Source: Psilocybe azurescens (Eukaryota > Basidiomycota > Agaricomycetes > Agaricales > Agrocybaceae). From it: a stretch of DNA of 31,980 nt. Shown in pieces: positions 21,976-31,980 of this stretch. The stretch lies in contig JAJIRX010001010.1 in assembly GCA_023853785.1 (NCBI GenBank), positions 1 to 31,980 of the forward strand. Direction: 5' to 3'. Below the pieces are notes generated by a model that had not been told where the DNA came from, searched no databases, and saw nothing but the letters and a program-made list of their open reading frames with translations. The position numbers and the translations under genes were made by a program. Each line of letters opens with the position of its first letter. Positions within the stretch are counted from its first letter, which is position 1.

Positions 21976-22225
21976 TTAAACAGTCACTAGCATGGGGCTC
22001 ACTGTGTGGCCAATGTGTGTCCTCACTGCAGCAAAAGCCCTGTGTAAAACAGTGAGTAAACTAGAAGTTATAAGGGCTTAGTACTTACTTCTCCACTGAA
22101 ATATATGTAACTGCTCCATTATACACAGAAGGTGAACATCCAGATGTGAAAGCCATAGTGATAGATGGAAGTAGAGAAAGAACAATGAAACAAAGGGATC
22201 TGAAATGCGGTTGTGCCATCATCAT
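21976..22225 (-). CDS. Candidate small secreted protein, two exons (weak)
   Basis: ATG 22225 opens MMMAQPHFRSLCFIVLSLLP and then SITMAFTSGCSP, a plausible signal peptide with a cleavage site near ITMA. Exon one ends at 22089 before GTAAGT. The intron 22040-22088 ends TTTTACACAG. Exon two (21976-22039) continues in frame and ends SPMLVTV before the TAA. The product is about 66 residues with only two or three cysteines. A longer ATG exists in frame at 22345. It sits inside the transposon island with no homologue known to me, so it may be a chance ORF. Confidence 0.25.
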
Positions 22226-22345
22226 GCAGAAATAACATGGATAAATATGGTTATATGATTTGTTCAAGTCAGAGACTTGATTTGCCTTGGGTTCATTGTT
22301 CAGATGTTTAACTTTGCATCTGGTTTGCAGATTCACACAGTTCAT

Positions 22346-24002
22346 GCTTGTACAACTTGAAAGACAAGGAGGACACCAATGCTGGAACTTCTTAGATAGA
22401 CAATATGGAACAACTTGGGAGTATTCAATAAGTACTAGGTGATGGCCTTCAAGTTGCCCTTAAGAAGTGCATGCCTTACTCTGGCTGGCCCAATGGAAGC
22501 TGCACTTAAGAGCATAAATCTAATCAAGCACATTTTGGAACATGTTTGTGCTTCTGGCATTGTCAATAGATAGTGTGGATGATAGAACCAACTATGGAAG
22601 ATGTCAGGCTTGAAGGACTTAAACATTGCACAGCCTGAGCTCAACTCAGAGATTTTGTTAAGAATGTATATAAATTTTGAGCCTCACACAAATGCCTGCA
22701 GTACATGCAGATTACTTGTATGCTCTTGTAATATGTATACCAAGAAGATTATACTCTACCTAAAATTATGTTAAATGCCTTGTATGTTGTGCACATTAAT
22801 TGTACACAGATTACAAATTGAATACAATTATTGTGCTATTTACAAGTCTCTCACAATTTTGATAATCTCACACAAAGAACAACATTTTTGCTATGTTTTG
22901 TAAATCATCTGCATGTCAGGCATAGAATTGTAATTATTATTCATGTGTATACATGAAATCAGAGATTTTGGTAATGCCTGCTCTGGATCATGGACTGAAA
23001 TCACAGAACCCTCTTGTGCCAAGGCTGCATAGGCAAACCAAAATACCATGATCATTGCACTCTCCCACCACATATTTTGGAAGATTTAAAGGAGTTCCAC
23101 AGAAAGTATAATAAAGATGTTGTATAATAGTAGCAATATGTTTATAACCAAATTTTAGAAAAAGTAACTTTGGAATTTTTCAAATGTGAGATTTTGCCAG
23201 GCTTGGCAGTTACTAAGCTGCTTACATAAGGGTACTGGTCAATGACACTCCTATCTTACTAGTAAAACATTTACTTTGTATAACTATTTAATATTACATA
23301 TGTAAACTTATAAATATATAAATACTTAGGAAGAAAACAGATAAGTCTTGGTCTGGTATAATTATCTTGTCAAATTCAGAAGGGATTTTTGGCAGCTGGT
23401 CACCTTGAGCCATTGTGTAGAATGTTGAGAATGATAATGAGTTACAAGGGATAACAACAATGAAATTCAAATTTTTAAGAAGATAAATTACAGTAGATAT
23501 TGTTCTAGTCCAGCTTTATCTAATTGAATTTCCTTCTGTATAATCACTGTACTGTATTTATCTTGTGAATTGCATCATCTACATTGATAATTATTTAGTA
23601 CTTCAACTGAGATAAAATGTTTTCTGCAGATCTGGGGTACTATCACATGTCCTGTGTTTGCATGGGCCCCAGTGTTTGCAAATTGACACTTTTTACCAAG
23701 CAGAGGCTTCATCATAGTCTGACCCAGAGATGTCAAGTTCAAGTTCATGTCTAAGTTGAGTATTTCCTGTGGGAATTTGACGGACTTTGGGAAGGGGATG
23801 CAACGTTTGCAACGCGATGTTGAGAGAGAGATAAGTGAGCGTTGTCGGAACAGTACGAGAAATGTTTACATGACAGGCCTAAAGAGGGTGGCAGGCGGCT
23901 CTTCGCGAGTCAATCAGTCGCAAATAAACGGAATCAAACTCCGACGATCTTGCTGCCAAAAAATGAAGACGTTGAAGTGCTTACCTTGTATCCGTTCTCA
24001 AA
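22346..24002. other. AT-rich non-coding spacer ending the island
   Basis: I see no convincing gene. Short minus-strand frames near 22435-22644 and 22891-23073 have no motif. Base composition changes to the host-gene level near 23740, which I take as the island's right edge. The last 250 bp should hold the eIF3b promoter. Confidence 0.45.
23670..23694. repeat. Right arm of a 25-bp inverted repeat
   Basis: Reads CCAGTGTTTGCAAATTGACA and then CTTTT on the plus strand, the mate of 20781-20805. The two CAGTG ends face each other across 2.9 kb, so they look like ends of two separate copies rather than of one element. Confidence 0.6.
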
Positions 24003-26600
24003 ATGCCTGAAGCAACCAACCAAATCGATGATGGTATCGATTATTCTGACATTGAAAACAAGTAATAGTTGTCTATCTGAATTGTATTATACTTTCTGAT
24101 TATTTTGTAGGTATCAAGTCCAGTACGATGACGGATTTGACAACCTTTGGTCGTAGACGGTGTACCTGTTATCGACAGGTCTAAGCAGGGCAAGCTTATG
24201 GACAGAGTAGTGAAAGAGTTTGGGAAGAAAGGAGTCTCTGTAAAGCATGATGACATATTCATGCCCTGGGACAGTACCACAGGGAAAAGCAAAGGGTGAG
24301 CGGATGGCTTGTGTTTCGTCTTCGCCAATTTCTGACTTGTCTGTATCAAGTTTTATGTTCATCGAATTCAGGAATGAGGACGATGCCAACCTTGCTCTTA
24401 CAACCATTCACAACCACCCTTCGATACTAAACATACGTTCCGAGTCAACCGCTTCACTGACATCGAGCGATACGCTGAGCTAGACGAAACATATGTTGAG
24501 CCTCAAGTAGAAGAGTATATACCAAGAGTACGTTTTTCTTTATAAATCATTAATGCGTGGAATTAATTTCTGTTCAGGAACATCTACGTGCATGGCTCGC
24601 TGATCCCCAAGGCCGTGATCAATATGTCACTTACCGTGGTGATGAGGTTTTGATTAATTGGCATGGAAGCCCTCTCAGTCAGAGGTCGCATACAAGCCGG
24701 CGAGTATTAATCTGTTTTCTCCAACATCACTTGAACCTAATCCTTGGTTTATAGGACTGGAAAGACTTCCTCTACGTAGCTTGGTCACCGTTAGGAACAT
24801 ACGTCGCAACCCTTCATCGACAGGGTGTGAGACTATGGGGGGTTCCTCTTGGAAAGCTCAACAGCGATTCGCCCATCCTTTAGTCAAACTCATCGACTTC
24901 TCACCCTGTGAGCAATATATGGTCACATGGTCCAATGAACCCATCATCGTCCCTGAAGGAGCAATCCAAGGACCTCAATATTTCTCCCTGATGATGAAGG
25001 TAATAATCTTGCCGTTTGGGACATCAAGTCGGGCGACCTCCTGCGAACATTCTCCACGTATAACGAAGGCGACCCTCCGTCCATCAAAAAGCAGATGCAA
25101 TGGCCCGCACTCAAATGGAGTCCCGATGACAAATACGTTGCCCGTATTACACCTGGGCAAATGATTAGTGTTCATGAACTTCCCAGCATGTATCTTCAAG
25201 GCAAAAAAGCTTGAAAATTGAGGGCGTCGTCGACTTCGAATGGTGTCCAATAGGGGACAAGGACAAGGAGGACATCATGGTATCGGCCGTGCCAGGCGCA
25301 AAACCCACCAAAAAATTCGAGAAAACAAGTTGGTGTATTGGACCCCAGAAGTTGCCAACCAGCCTGCACGGAGTCACTTTGATGGGTTTCCCAAGTCGCA
25401 CAATACTCCGCCAAAAATCTGTTCAATGTTACTGAGGTAATATTTCAGACTATTCATTGTCCCAACCATGCTAAAGTTGAGTCATAGTGCAAATTGTATT
25501 GGCAAAATCAGGGAGATTTTCTCTGCGTGAAGGTTGATCGACATACAAAAACCAAGAAATCTATCTTCTGCAATTTGGAAATCTTCCGTATGCGTGAAAA
25601 GGATTATCCGGTTGAGGTCGTTGAGCTCAAAGGTATGCGACGAGTATAGCTTCCCTTATCGCCGAACTAATACACGCGCTGTTATAGATACCGTCATGGA
25701 CTTTTCTTGGGAACCAAAGGGCGAACGATTTGCAATCGTTTCTAGCAATGATCCGAATTTGGGCAATCCTGCACCTGGTGTCACCATCAAAACTGATGTT
25801 AGCTTTTATCAACTCGACCATGGCAAGAACGATTTCAGACTTCTTCGTGAGTTTTTTTTTTTTGTAATTGCAGTTTATTCGCTCATCAATGTTTCCAGGT
25901 ACATTATCTTCACGGACCAGCAATGCCATCAGATGGTCACCTCGTGGCAGACACGTTGTTCTTGCCACTGTTGGTTCTTCGAGCAAATCAGAACTTGAAT
26001 TTTGGGATCTCGACTTCAACTCCGAAGAGGCTCACCGAAGGGAAGGTCAAGCGGATTGGGGCAGCGGTATACAACTGTTGGGGATAGCAGACCATTACGG
26101 GTGACAGATGTCGAATGGGATCCCAGCGGGAGATATCTTGCCACCAGTGCTAGTGCTTGGACTCATACAGTAAGTCTAATGTATTTCCTTGCCATTACCA
26201 TAGGTAGTAATTTTCATTTCAGCTCGAAAATGGTTACGCGATTTGGGATTTCCGAGGCCAAGAGCTTGTGAAACAAATTCAAGATCGCTTTAAACAGTTT
26301 ATCTGGCGACCACGACCACCTAGCCTTTTGTCCAAGGAGCAACAGAAACTCATTAGGAAGAATCTCCGAGAATATAGTCGCGCCTTTGACGAAGAAGACG
26401 CAGCTGAGGAGAGCAATGTGAGCGCCGAGCTCATTGCTCTACGCAAGCGCTTGGTGGACGAATGGAATGCATGGCGTTTGCTTCGCAGAAAGGAGCTCGG
26501 AGAAGAACACCTCCAAAAATTACAGGGCAAAGAAGATGCCAAAGAAGAGATTGAGGTCTGGATCGATGAAGTCATCGAGCAAACCGAGAAGTGTGATTAA
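24003..26600 (+). CDS. Translation initiation factor eIF3 subunit b (frame-broken)
   Basis: eIF3b (yeast Prt1) is the scaffold of the eIF3 complex on the 40S subunit. The start [20 protein letters not shown] is at 24003. An N-terminal RRM follows ([36 protein letters not shown]), then beta-propeller repeats ([69 protein letters not shown]). The C-terminal helical part contains [20 protein letters not shown] and ends [12 protein letters not shown]. At least six short introns are seen, for example 24062-24110, GTATTA...TATAG near 24702-24754 and 26170-26222. The frame breaks often (near 24141, 24421, 24665, 25000, 25205, 25320), each restored by a single base. The gene is essential, so sequence error is the simplest reading. 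Confidence 0.93.
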
Positions 26601-26927
26601 ACAGATATCTCACCCGTACCACTTTTCCGAAGACTTCTGTTTCCTATATTTACTCTGAAAATCTTCATTCCGCTTTCCAGTGTTCCACGGTTGCCGAAGA
26701 AAAAGTCAGGCGAGAATAAGTACTAATGTGCGCAGTAACCGGAAGAGCAATGCAGCCGATAAAGCCGAGGGAAAGTCAAGCTTACCAAAGCTAGGCATCT
26801 TATCAGATAAAGATCTGACCCATTCCTTGCTTTCCTACCGCTTCTGTAGGCAGTCACAGTGCTACATTCCCTTCGTTATTTCGTCGACGTCGACGTCTAC
26901 TGTATATTCATCTTCTCGGGACCATCC
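26601..26927 (+). promoter_or_regulatory. eIF3b / hapX intergenic region
   Basis: This stretch of about 330 bp lies between the eIF3b stop and the hapX start in tandem orientation. It should hold the eIF3b 3' UTR and the hapX promoter. A GTCGACGTCGACGTC tract lies near 26884-26900. No specific site can be assigned. Confidence 0.3.
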
Positions 26928-28667
26928 ATGTCGTCTTCCAACGCCTCATCTTTGACGACGACTCTGTGGGCCACAGGTATTTATTTTCGCACTGTACTTT
27001 TGATGGTTCAGTGAACAGGTGATTATAGCATCGAAAGAATGGGTTATTCAACCGAAACCAAAGCCAGGTCGAAAGCCAAAAACGGATGCCGTATCTCCTG
27101 CAAAAGCTGAACAAGAGGTAGCTACAATTGTTATATCCTGTTTGATGCTACTTAAAGGGTGTCTCGTTTAGCAAGTCGACACTAAGGGCCGACGTATCCA
27201 AAATAGGTCAGTGGTCATACTTGACACTATCCTTTGATTTCTAACCCTATAAGCAGAGCTGCTCAGAGGGCATTTCGAGAGCGCAAACAATCTCAGCTTT
27301 CGGAGTTACAAGCTCGAATACAATCTTACGAGCAAGGAGAAATCGAAAGAAATGTCGCTCTGCAAAATATTGCTAAACGTCTGAAGGAAGAGAACGAAAA
27401 GCTGCGAAATGAAAATCTGGCACTTCAGGCCAAGTTATCTCAAATACAACAGCAAAACAGGTCTACCACGAATAACCGACCAGCAATCATTACAGGAAAA
27501 AGATAAGAAGAGACGTCAGAGGGACGACTCCCCTTCCGCTGCAATGCCTAGTACGGACAATCACGCGCACAAGAAAACTCGCAAAAATACCATTTGCGAC
27601 CTTGCACCATTATCAGCCTCTTCTGCACCTCCACTATCCTTCTCACCTTCTGTTGCATCTACTCCAGATTCGAACAGGACAGCGGACACGCAATTTCCTT
27701 CTCTTTCGTACGATGCCGAAGCTGGCTTGGATGCGAACTCCTTTACTCAGTTCACTGATCTTTCGCCAAATATGAAAGGCGTTGAAACTACTCTGCGACC
27801 CTTCGCACCTTTTGGGTGCGGTTTTTGTAATGAGGATACTATCTGTGTCTGTCAAGAAATGGCAGTCGTTGATAGAAATTCCAATAATTTCACCAATGAA
27901 CAAGTCCTCGTCAGTAGAGAGGCCCTCGATGCCGATTTTCAAGCGCCTACTGTACCAGACGGACCTTCAATTTTGAATAATCTGCCACCCTATCAACCCC
28001 CAGTCGCTCTTCGTAGGCGGTTAGGTGCCGTTCAGGCTAATTCAGTGTTCCCTGTGCAAGTTATTTCGACCCCAAGTCGTCCATTGGACGCAAATTGTTC
28101 AGGAGATCCGTCCAATTGCCTGGCTTGTGGAGATGATGCTTTTGGAAAGGCGTTCTGTGCGGCCATTGGAAACACGACCTCAGGGCCTACAGATTGCGGC
28201 AGTTGTCCTCCTCAAAGTCGAACTAGTTCCAGTGGCACATGTTGTGGTGGCAAATCCACCGGGCTGGGTTGTGGTAATTGCCCATCGACATCTCCAGATG
28301 ACCCAGCTTCTTCCCTTGGCCATAGTGCAGATCTTATACCGACGAATGACGCATGGCGCAAAATCAAAGCACATCCTAACGTAGAGTTCGCAGATCTTTC
28401 TCTCCTGGCTGAGGTTGTATCTAGTCGATCTAAATGTTTGGGGCCACGCCTGGTGATTTCTCCAGCACCTCAACTCCCACCCAACCGCACAGTGATGGAC
28501 GACCTTTCTATGGATCGAAGTGGAGCGATAGGCCTGGGCGAACATCTCCTTCTTTAAGACTGGTTCCGCAGGAAGTTTTACTAGAATGTGGCCGTCGAAG
28601 GTTACGCCAGGTTCATGCGGAAGGTGTACGAGAGGCGCTTCGGTTGCTAGATGCAAAGTTTTCATGA
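26928..28667 (+). CDS. hapX: HapX-like iron-responsive bZIP regulator
   Basis: HapX binds the CCAAT-binding complex and represses iron-consuming genes under iron starvation. The start MSSSNASSLTTTLWATASKE crosses an intron (26977-27029, GTATTT...TATAG). Next comes the Hap4-type CCAAT-complex contact motif WVIQPKPKPGRKPKTD. Introns at 27118-27171 and 27207-27255 lead into the basic region NRAAQRAFRERKQSQL and a leucine zipper. The C-terminal half has the Cys-rich iron-sensing regions: CGFCNEDTICVC, CSGDPSNCLACGDDAFGKAF followed by Cys, and CGSCPPQ with CCGGKSTGLGCGNC. The end LVPQEVLLECGRRRLRQVHA and REALRLLDAKFS is typical of the family. Frame shifts lie near 27470 and 28430-28500. Yap1-like is the alternative, but the contact motif and CGFC-x5-CVC favour HapX. 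Confidence 0.86.
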
Positions 28668-28737
28668 TATCATTTAGAAATGTAATTTTATTATACCTAG
28701 TGCTTCATGGTAAATGCTATCAATATCATATATTTTA

Positions 28738-31296
28738 TCACGCGTATGCTATTCCGCGGTTTGGACGTCCCCGCCAAACGATTCTGTATGCAACTACGCG
28801 ATGTAAGATGACGACAAAGTTTCCTTGGATGACGGTCATGTTTTTCTTTAGCATCTCTATTACATTCCCTCTTTCGCGCACGCCGCCGTATCCTTTTGGG
28901 TCGAGCGCGCGACCCAAAATACCTCCTATATGCTCGGATTATCTTCCGCACTTGGAGATATGTCTGTAACCGTTTGGTTAGGGTAAATTTCGCCTTCTTA
29001 GACGGCGCAGAATCAACTGAGCGAAAATGAGAAAGAAGTGTTTCCAAATCGGCGTCTGCTAAATTTTTTGGGAAAGGTTGAATATAAACCCATAACGCCT
29101 TCAAGAGATCCCGTGCCGTTTTGTGGTCCCCTTTAGCATGGAATGCGCTAACCACGGCGTCGATTGATGGAATATCGGGCGTGATGCCAGCCGCGAGCAT
29201 AGCCTTGAACATCGATACAGCTGACTTGATGCCCTGACGGCGAGCATACGCAGCAATAAGGTTGGTGTACATTACAATATTAGGTTTAACACCCGAATTA
29301 CTTGCGCTCTTCATAACTTCGAGGGCTGAAGCAAATCTGCCTGCGAGAGCATACCCTCGACGAGTGCACCAAAATGATATACGTTGGGGTGCATTCCCGA
29401 GCCATGAGCGTCTCGAGAAAACGATGCGCTGAATCCACGTCCAAATGCAAAACAGATTGTCGTCGAATGCGAAGAAAGACCATGACGCTGTCGGTCTTCA
29501 CTTCGTGCGCAGTTAATGATTGTACAGTGGGCCTTGCAGCAGTACGATAAGATAAATGCTTCCTATTTCAATCCCAGCCAAGGGATCGAAAGAATCTGTA
29601 GTGCCCAAAATAGGAATTCGTTTTCGACGACGGAGCCTTGAAGAATCCATTCTTTGGCAAAGTGACGCGACCAGGCACTGCGTACCACCATTGCTCTCTC
29701 GTCCCGGAATATACGACTGACAATATTGTGCATATGTTGCACCGACGGTCGAATAGGTGATGCGGTTGTAAGAGCACGAAGAACTTGAAAAAGGTTCGGG
29801 GATGTGGTATATTCACTTGATTCATGTACGAGAGCAAAACTTCGATCGTCCGAGCGTTTGGTCGAATGTTGTTTGCATACATGATTGAAAAAATGTTTGG
29901 GACAAGGGAAAGACCCTGTCGGTTCAGTATACCCCCGAAAGGCATTGAACATACGAGTCGTGAGTGGCACGTGAGTGAGAATCAACAAGGCAAATCGTGG
30001 CCGCCCAGTGAATCAATTCTCAGAGCATTCCAACCTCGGTCTTCGAAGTGACAGACAAATGCGAGAGCATATGTATTGCGTTATCTCCTGTCCTTGTAGG
30101 AAGTATGTGTGAACTAAGGATGTCACTAGGTTTGCACTTGTGGGATTCCTAGTAGAATGGACTTGTTTGCAACTTCGAGAGAACCCTCATAATCAAGATT
30201 TTGGATGAGGTAGTTCATGGAGAGAGCAAATGTATCAGAATTGGGTTTCACGTCGAGGCCCAGTAACGGTGGAAGATTGACCGAGTTTGGCTGAATTCTT
30301 TCAAATGCAAATTTTGTCGATGCGAGAGAAAGGGTGCTGATAATATTCTTGTCGCGAAATAACAGAAGGCGGAAGGCGGTGGACAGATCGTCTGCATCAA
30401 GTGCAGACTGGAGAATATTATTGATGACGGTGGTGCGCATACCAGGAGTGAGCCCAGGCAAACTGGCTAGGCATTGTAACGAACTTGAGGATCTACACCA
30501 AATTTCCGGTAGGAATTGCTGATCAAAGCGTGTGTAGTTGCATCCATATGAATTCCAGCATCACGCATATCCTGAAGGCTGCGTTTGGCCCCTGCCAAAT
30601 CGTGATTCCGCAGACATCCAGATAGTATTATATGATAGGTCCTCCGTATTGGAGTAATATCTGCGGCCTGGAATTCATCCAAGATACGTCGCAGAGATGA
30701 GTACCGCTGTGATTCCATCAATGCTAGGGCACGCCAATTCAAAAGTCTAAGGGTAGTGTGTCCAACATGCTTTCTGGCAGCTCCAACAACTCCAAGTATC
30801 ATGTCCCAATTCCGTGATTGAGCAAGGCGGAAAGAAACAGATTCATAGGCACTGGCATTCAAGGTATGTCCAAGATGATAAGCAAGGTTGAGGATCTGAA
30901 TAGAATGATGTGGTTTGGGAGATTGTGCCAATTCTTTAGCAATTTCCCGAATGGTTCGTCTATTCGAGAAGAAATGGAGAAGAGAAGAGGATTTCCTAAT
31001 GAATCGCAAAATCTTTCCAAAGGTTGATGGGACGCCAGGGCTGACATGATATGAATAAAATCCCTGGGAGTAGGGGTATGGATGTAGTATCCTCGAAGAT
31101 TGGTAGTGTACCCCGGATGTTGTGGATTGCCTGATGTCGGTTTTGAGATGTCGGAAGAGAGGTTGGGCATCGGCAATTGGGACGCAAACCGTGGGCCCTG
31201 AGTGAAGTTGAAGGTCGCATTGTGCGGTAGAGATACGCATTTTGCTATGCTCGACTCCAGATGTCGCTTCTGAGCAAATAAAGACCTCCGGAGCAT
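28738..31296 (-). CDS. Mitochondrial pentatricopeptide repeat (PPR) protein (frame-broken)
   Basis: PPR proteins bind organellar RNA and act in its processing or translation. ATG 31296 opens MLRRSLFAQKRHLESSIAKC, an Arg/Ser-rich presequence. Helical repeats include RRILDEFQAADITPIRRTYH followed by IILSGCLRNHDLAGAKRSLQ, and NSGVKPNIVMYTNLIAAYAR followed by AVSMFKAMLAAGITPD. Middle parts are read in three frames (30859-31240, 30126-30461, 29563-29988, 29298-29501), so several single-base breaks occur, near 31030, 30465, 30050 and 29310 among others. The C-terminus is basic; I take the frame ending RGRPNRGIAYA at 28738, though another frame ends at 28697. It is convergent with hapX, about 70 bp apart. 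The target RNA is unknown. Confidence 0.75.
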
Positions 31297-31341
31297 GGAC
31301 AACCGGGTATTATCCACAACACGAACCGTTTGCAGATCTGC

Positions 31342-31664
31342 TCATGAACCTATAAGCATTGCAAAAGCTTGAAGACTACAAGGCCGCGTACCTTTCTGCA
31401 AGAGGATAACAGCAGCTATAGTATAGGCAGCATGGAAAGACACCTCCCCGGTTTCCGCGACCTGCAAAACTTGAGAGTCAGCTGTTTGTTGAATTGAAAT
31501 ATAAAAATCGTTCGGAGGAGGCTGGATAGACGGCTTCCCACGCTTAAATGGGATTATGTAAGTAGCGTTGACAGGGATCTTAATGTTGACAATGTCGCCA
31601 TCGCACACAACTGCATCTGCTTCCCCGGGTCGATGTTCAGTTTTGTAGGGCACTGACCACGCAT
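31342..31664 (-). CDS. Small unassigned ORF, about 105 residues
   Basis: The frame contains CDGDIVNIKIPVNATYIIPF, QPPPNDFYISIQQTADSQVL and HAAYTIAAVILLQK. It lacks an in-frame ATG. ATG 31664 (MRGQCPTKLNIDPGKQMQL) joins it after one frame change near 31610, in keeping with other breaks in the window. A possible intron (GTACGC...TATAG, 31348-31390) leads to the same stop. I do not recognise the family. Its start would be only 23 bp from the divergent transporter start, which is unusually tight and lowers confidence. Confidence 0.35.
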
Positions 31665-31687
31665 TCTCACTTAGGAGCCTCTAAGAG

Positions 31688-31980
31688 ATGGATACTCTAC
31701 AACCCATTCGTTCTCGTAGTCGTGAGGTTCAGCCGCTTGAACCCTTGGTCGTACCCCATCGCCGCAAGGATTATTTCATTGGGATTGGCTTGCTCATCGT
31801 TGTCGTTCTCCTATGGACTTTTGCCAACTTCGTCACACAAGTACGTACTAAGTACCAGTACAGAAAAACCTTTTATTTATATGCCTTCTTTTAGGTGTGT
31901 ACGAAGCCGGATACAATAAACCATTTCTGTACGCCCCGCGCCCATCTCTATGCTTATTTATTGATAGAATTATTCAGCCT
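31688..31980 (+). CDS. Drug/metabolite-type (SLC35F-like) transporter, 5' end only
   Basis: ATG 31688 opens MDTLQPIRSRSREVQPLEPL, then a first membrane segment DYFIGIGLLIVVVLLWTFAN and FVTQ. An intron 31840-31894 (GTACGT...TTTAG) is followed by VYEAGYNKPFL and probably a second intron (GTACGC...TTCAG) ending at 31977. The pattern of a cytosolic Arg-rich tail, a first helix with LW-x-FANFV and YNKPF soon after matches fungal SLC35F5/vacuolar membrane proteins of the DMT superfamily. The gene runs off the window, so this is a partial call and the substrate is unknown. Confidence 0.6.

Noticed and set aside
20781..23694. A single 2.9-kb hAT element bounded by the 25-bp inverted repeat
   Set aside because: The CAGTG termini point inward and no target-site duplication flanks the outer ends.
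23747..24010. Plus-strand ORF just before eIF3b
   Set aside because: It overlaps the eIF3b start and shows only random basic sequence; it is more likely promoter and 5' UTR.

Overview
The window looks like nuclear DNA of a filamentous basidiomycete, most likely a mushroom-forming Agaricomycete. The grounds are dense genes on both strands, many short introns of about 42-68 nt (GTRNGT donors, CTNAY-type branch sites, YAG acceptors), recognisable fungal housekeeping proteins, a basidiomycete-style HapX iron regulator and a Helitron. All gene calls come from reading motifs in the translated sequence; no alignment was run.

Layout. 114-1982 (-): nuclear protein with one C2H2 finger. 2914-6040 (+): SPB1-type rRNA 2'-O-methyltransferase. 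6106-8777 (-): SLS1-like mitochondrial protein, convergent with SPB1. 8918-11345 (-): GIT1-like phosphodiester/phosphate transporter. About 12150-23700 is an AT-rich, gene-poor transposon island. It holds a decayed Helitron (Rep and PIF1-type helicase on the minus strand, four tandem hairpins at its 3' side), a small Tyr/His/Asn/Pro-rich ORF, a degenerate tRNA-like sequence, diverged tandem repeats and a 486-bp hAT-type MITE with an intact 8-bp target-site duplication. Host genes resume with eIF3b (24003-26600, +), a HapX-like iron regulator (26928-28667, +), a mitochondrial PPR protein (28738-31296, -), a small unassigned ORF (-) and the 5' end of a drug/metabolite-type transporter (31688 to the window end, +).

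The host genes do not form a pathway cluster. SPB1 and eIF3b serve ribosome biogenesis and translation initiation. SLS1 and the PPR protein serve mitochondrial gene expression. HapX governs iron homeostasis, and the transporter takes up phosphorus compounds.

Two cautions. First, nearly every host gene, including the essential SPB1 and eIF3b, is broken by many single-base indels, mostly deletions, several of them in short homopolymers, with good protein continuing in the next frame. This points to uncorrected long-read sequence rather than real pseudogenes, so gene spans below cover frame-broken models. Second, the Helitron also carries four in-frame stop codons, each explicable by one C-to-T change; indel error does not explain those, so this copy is probably truly dead.
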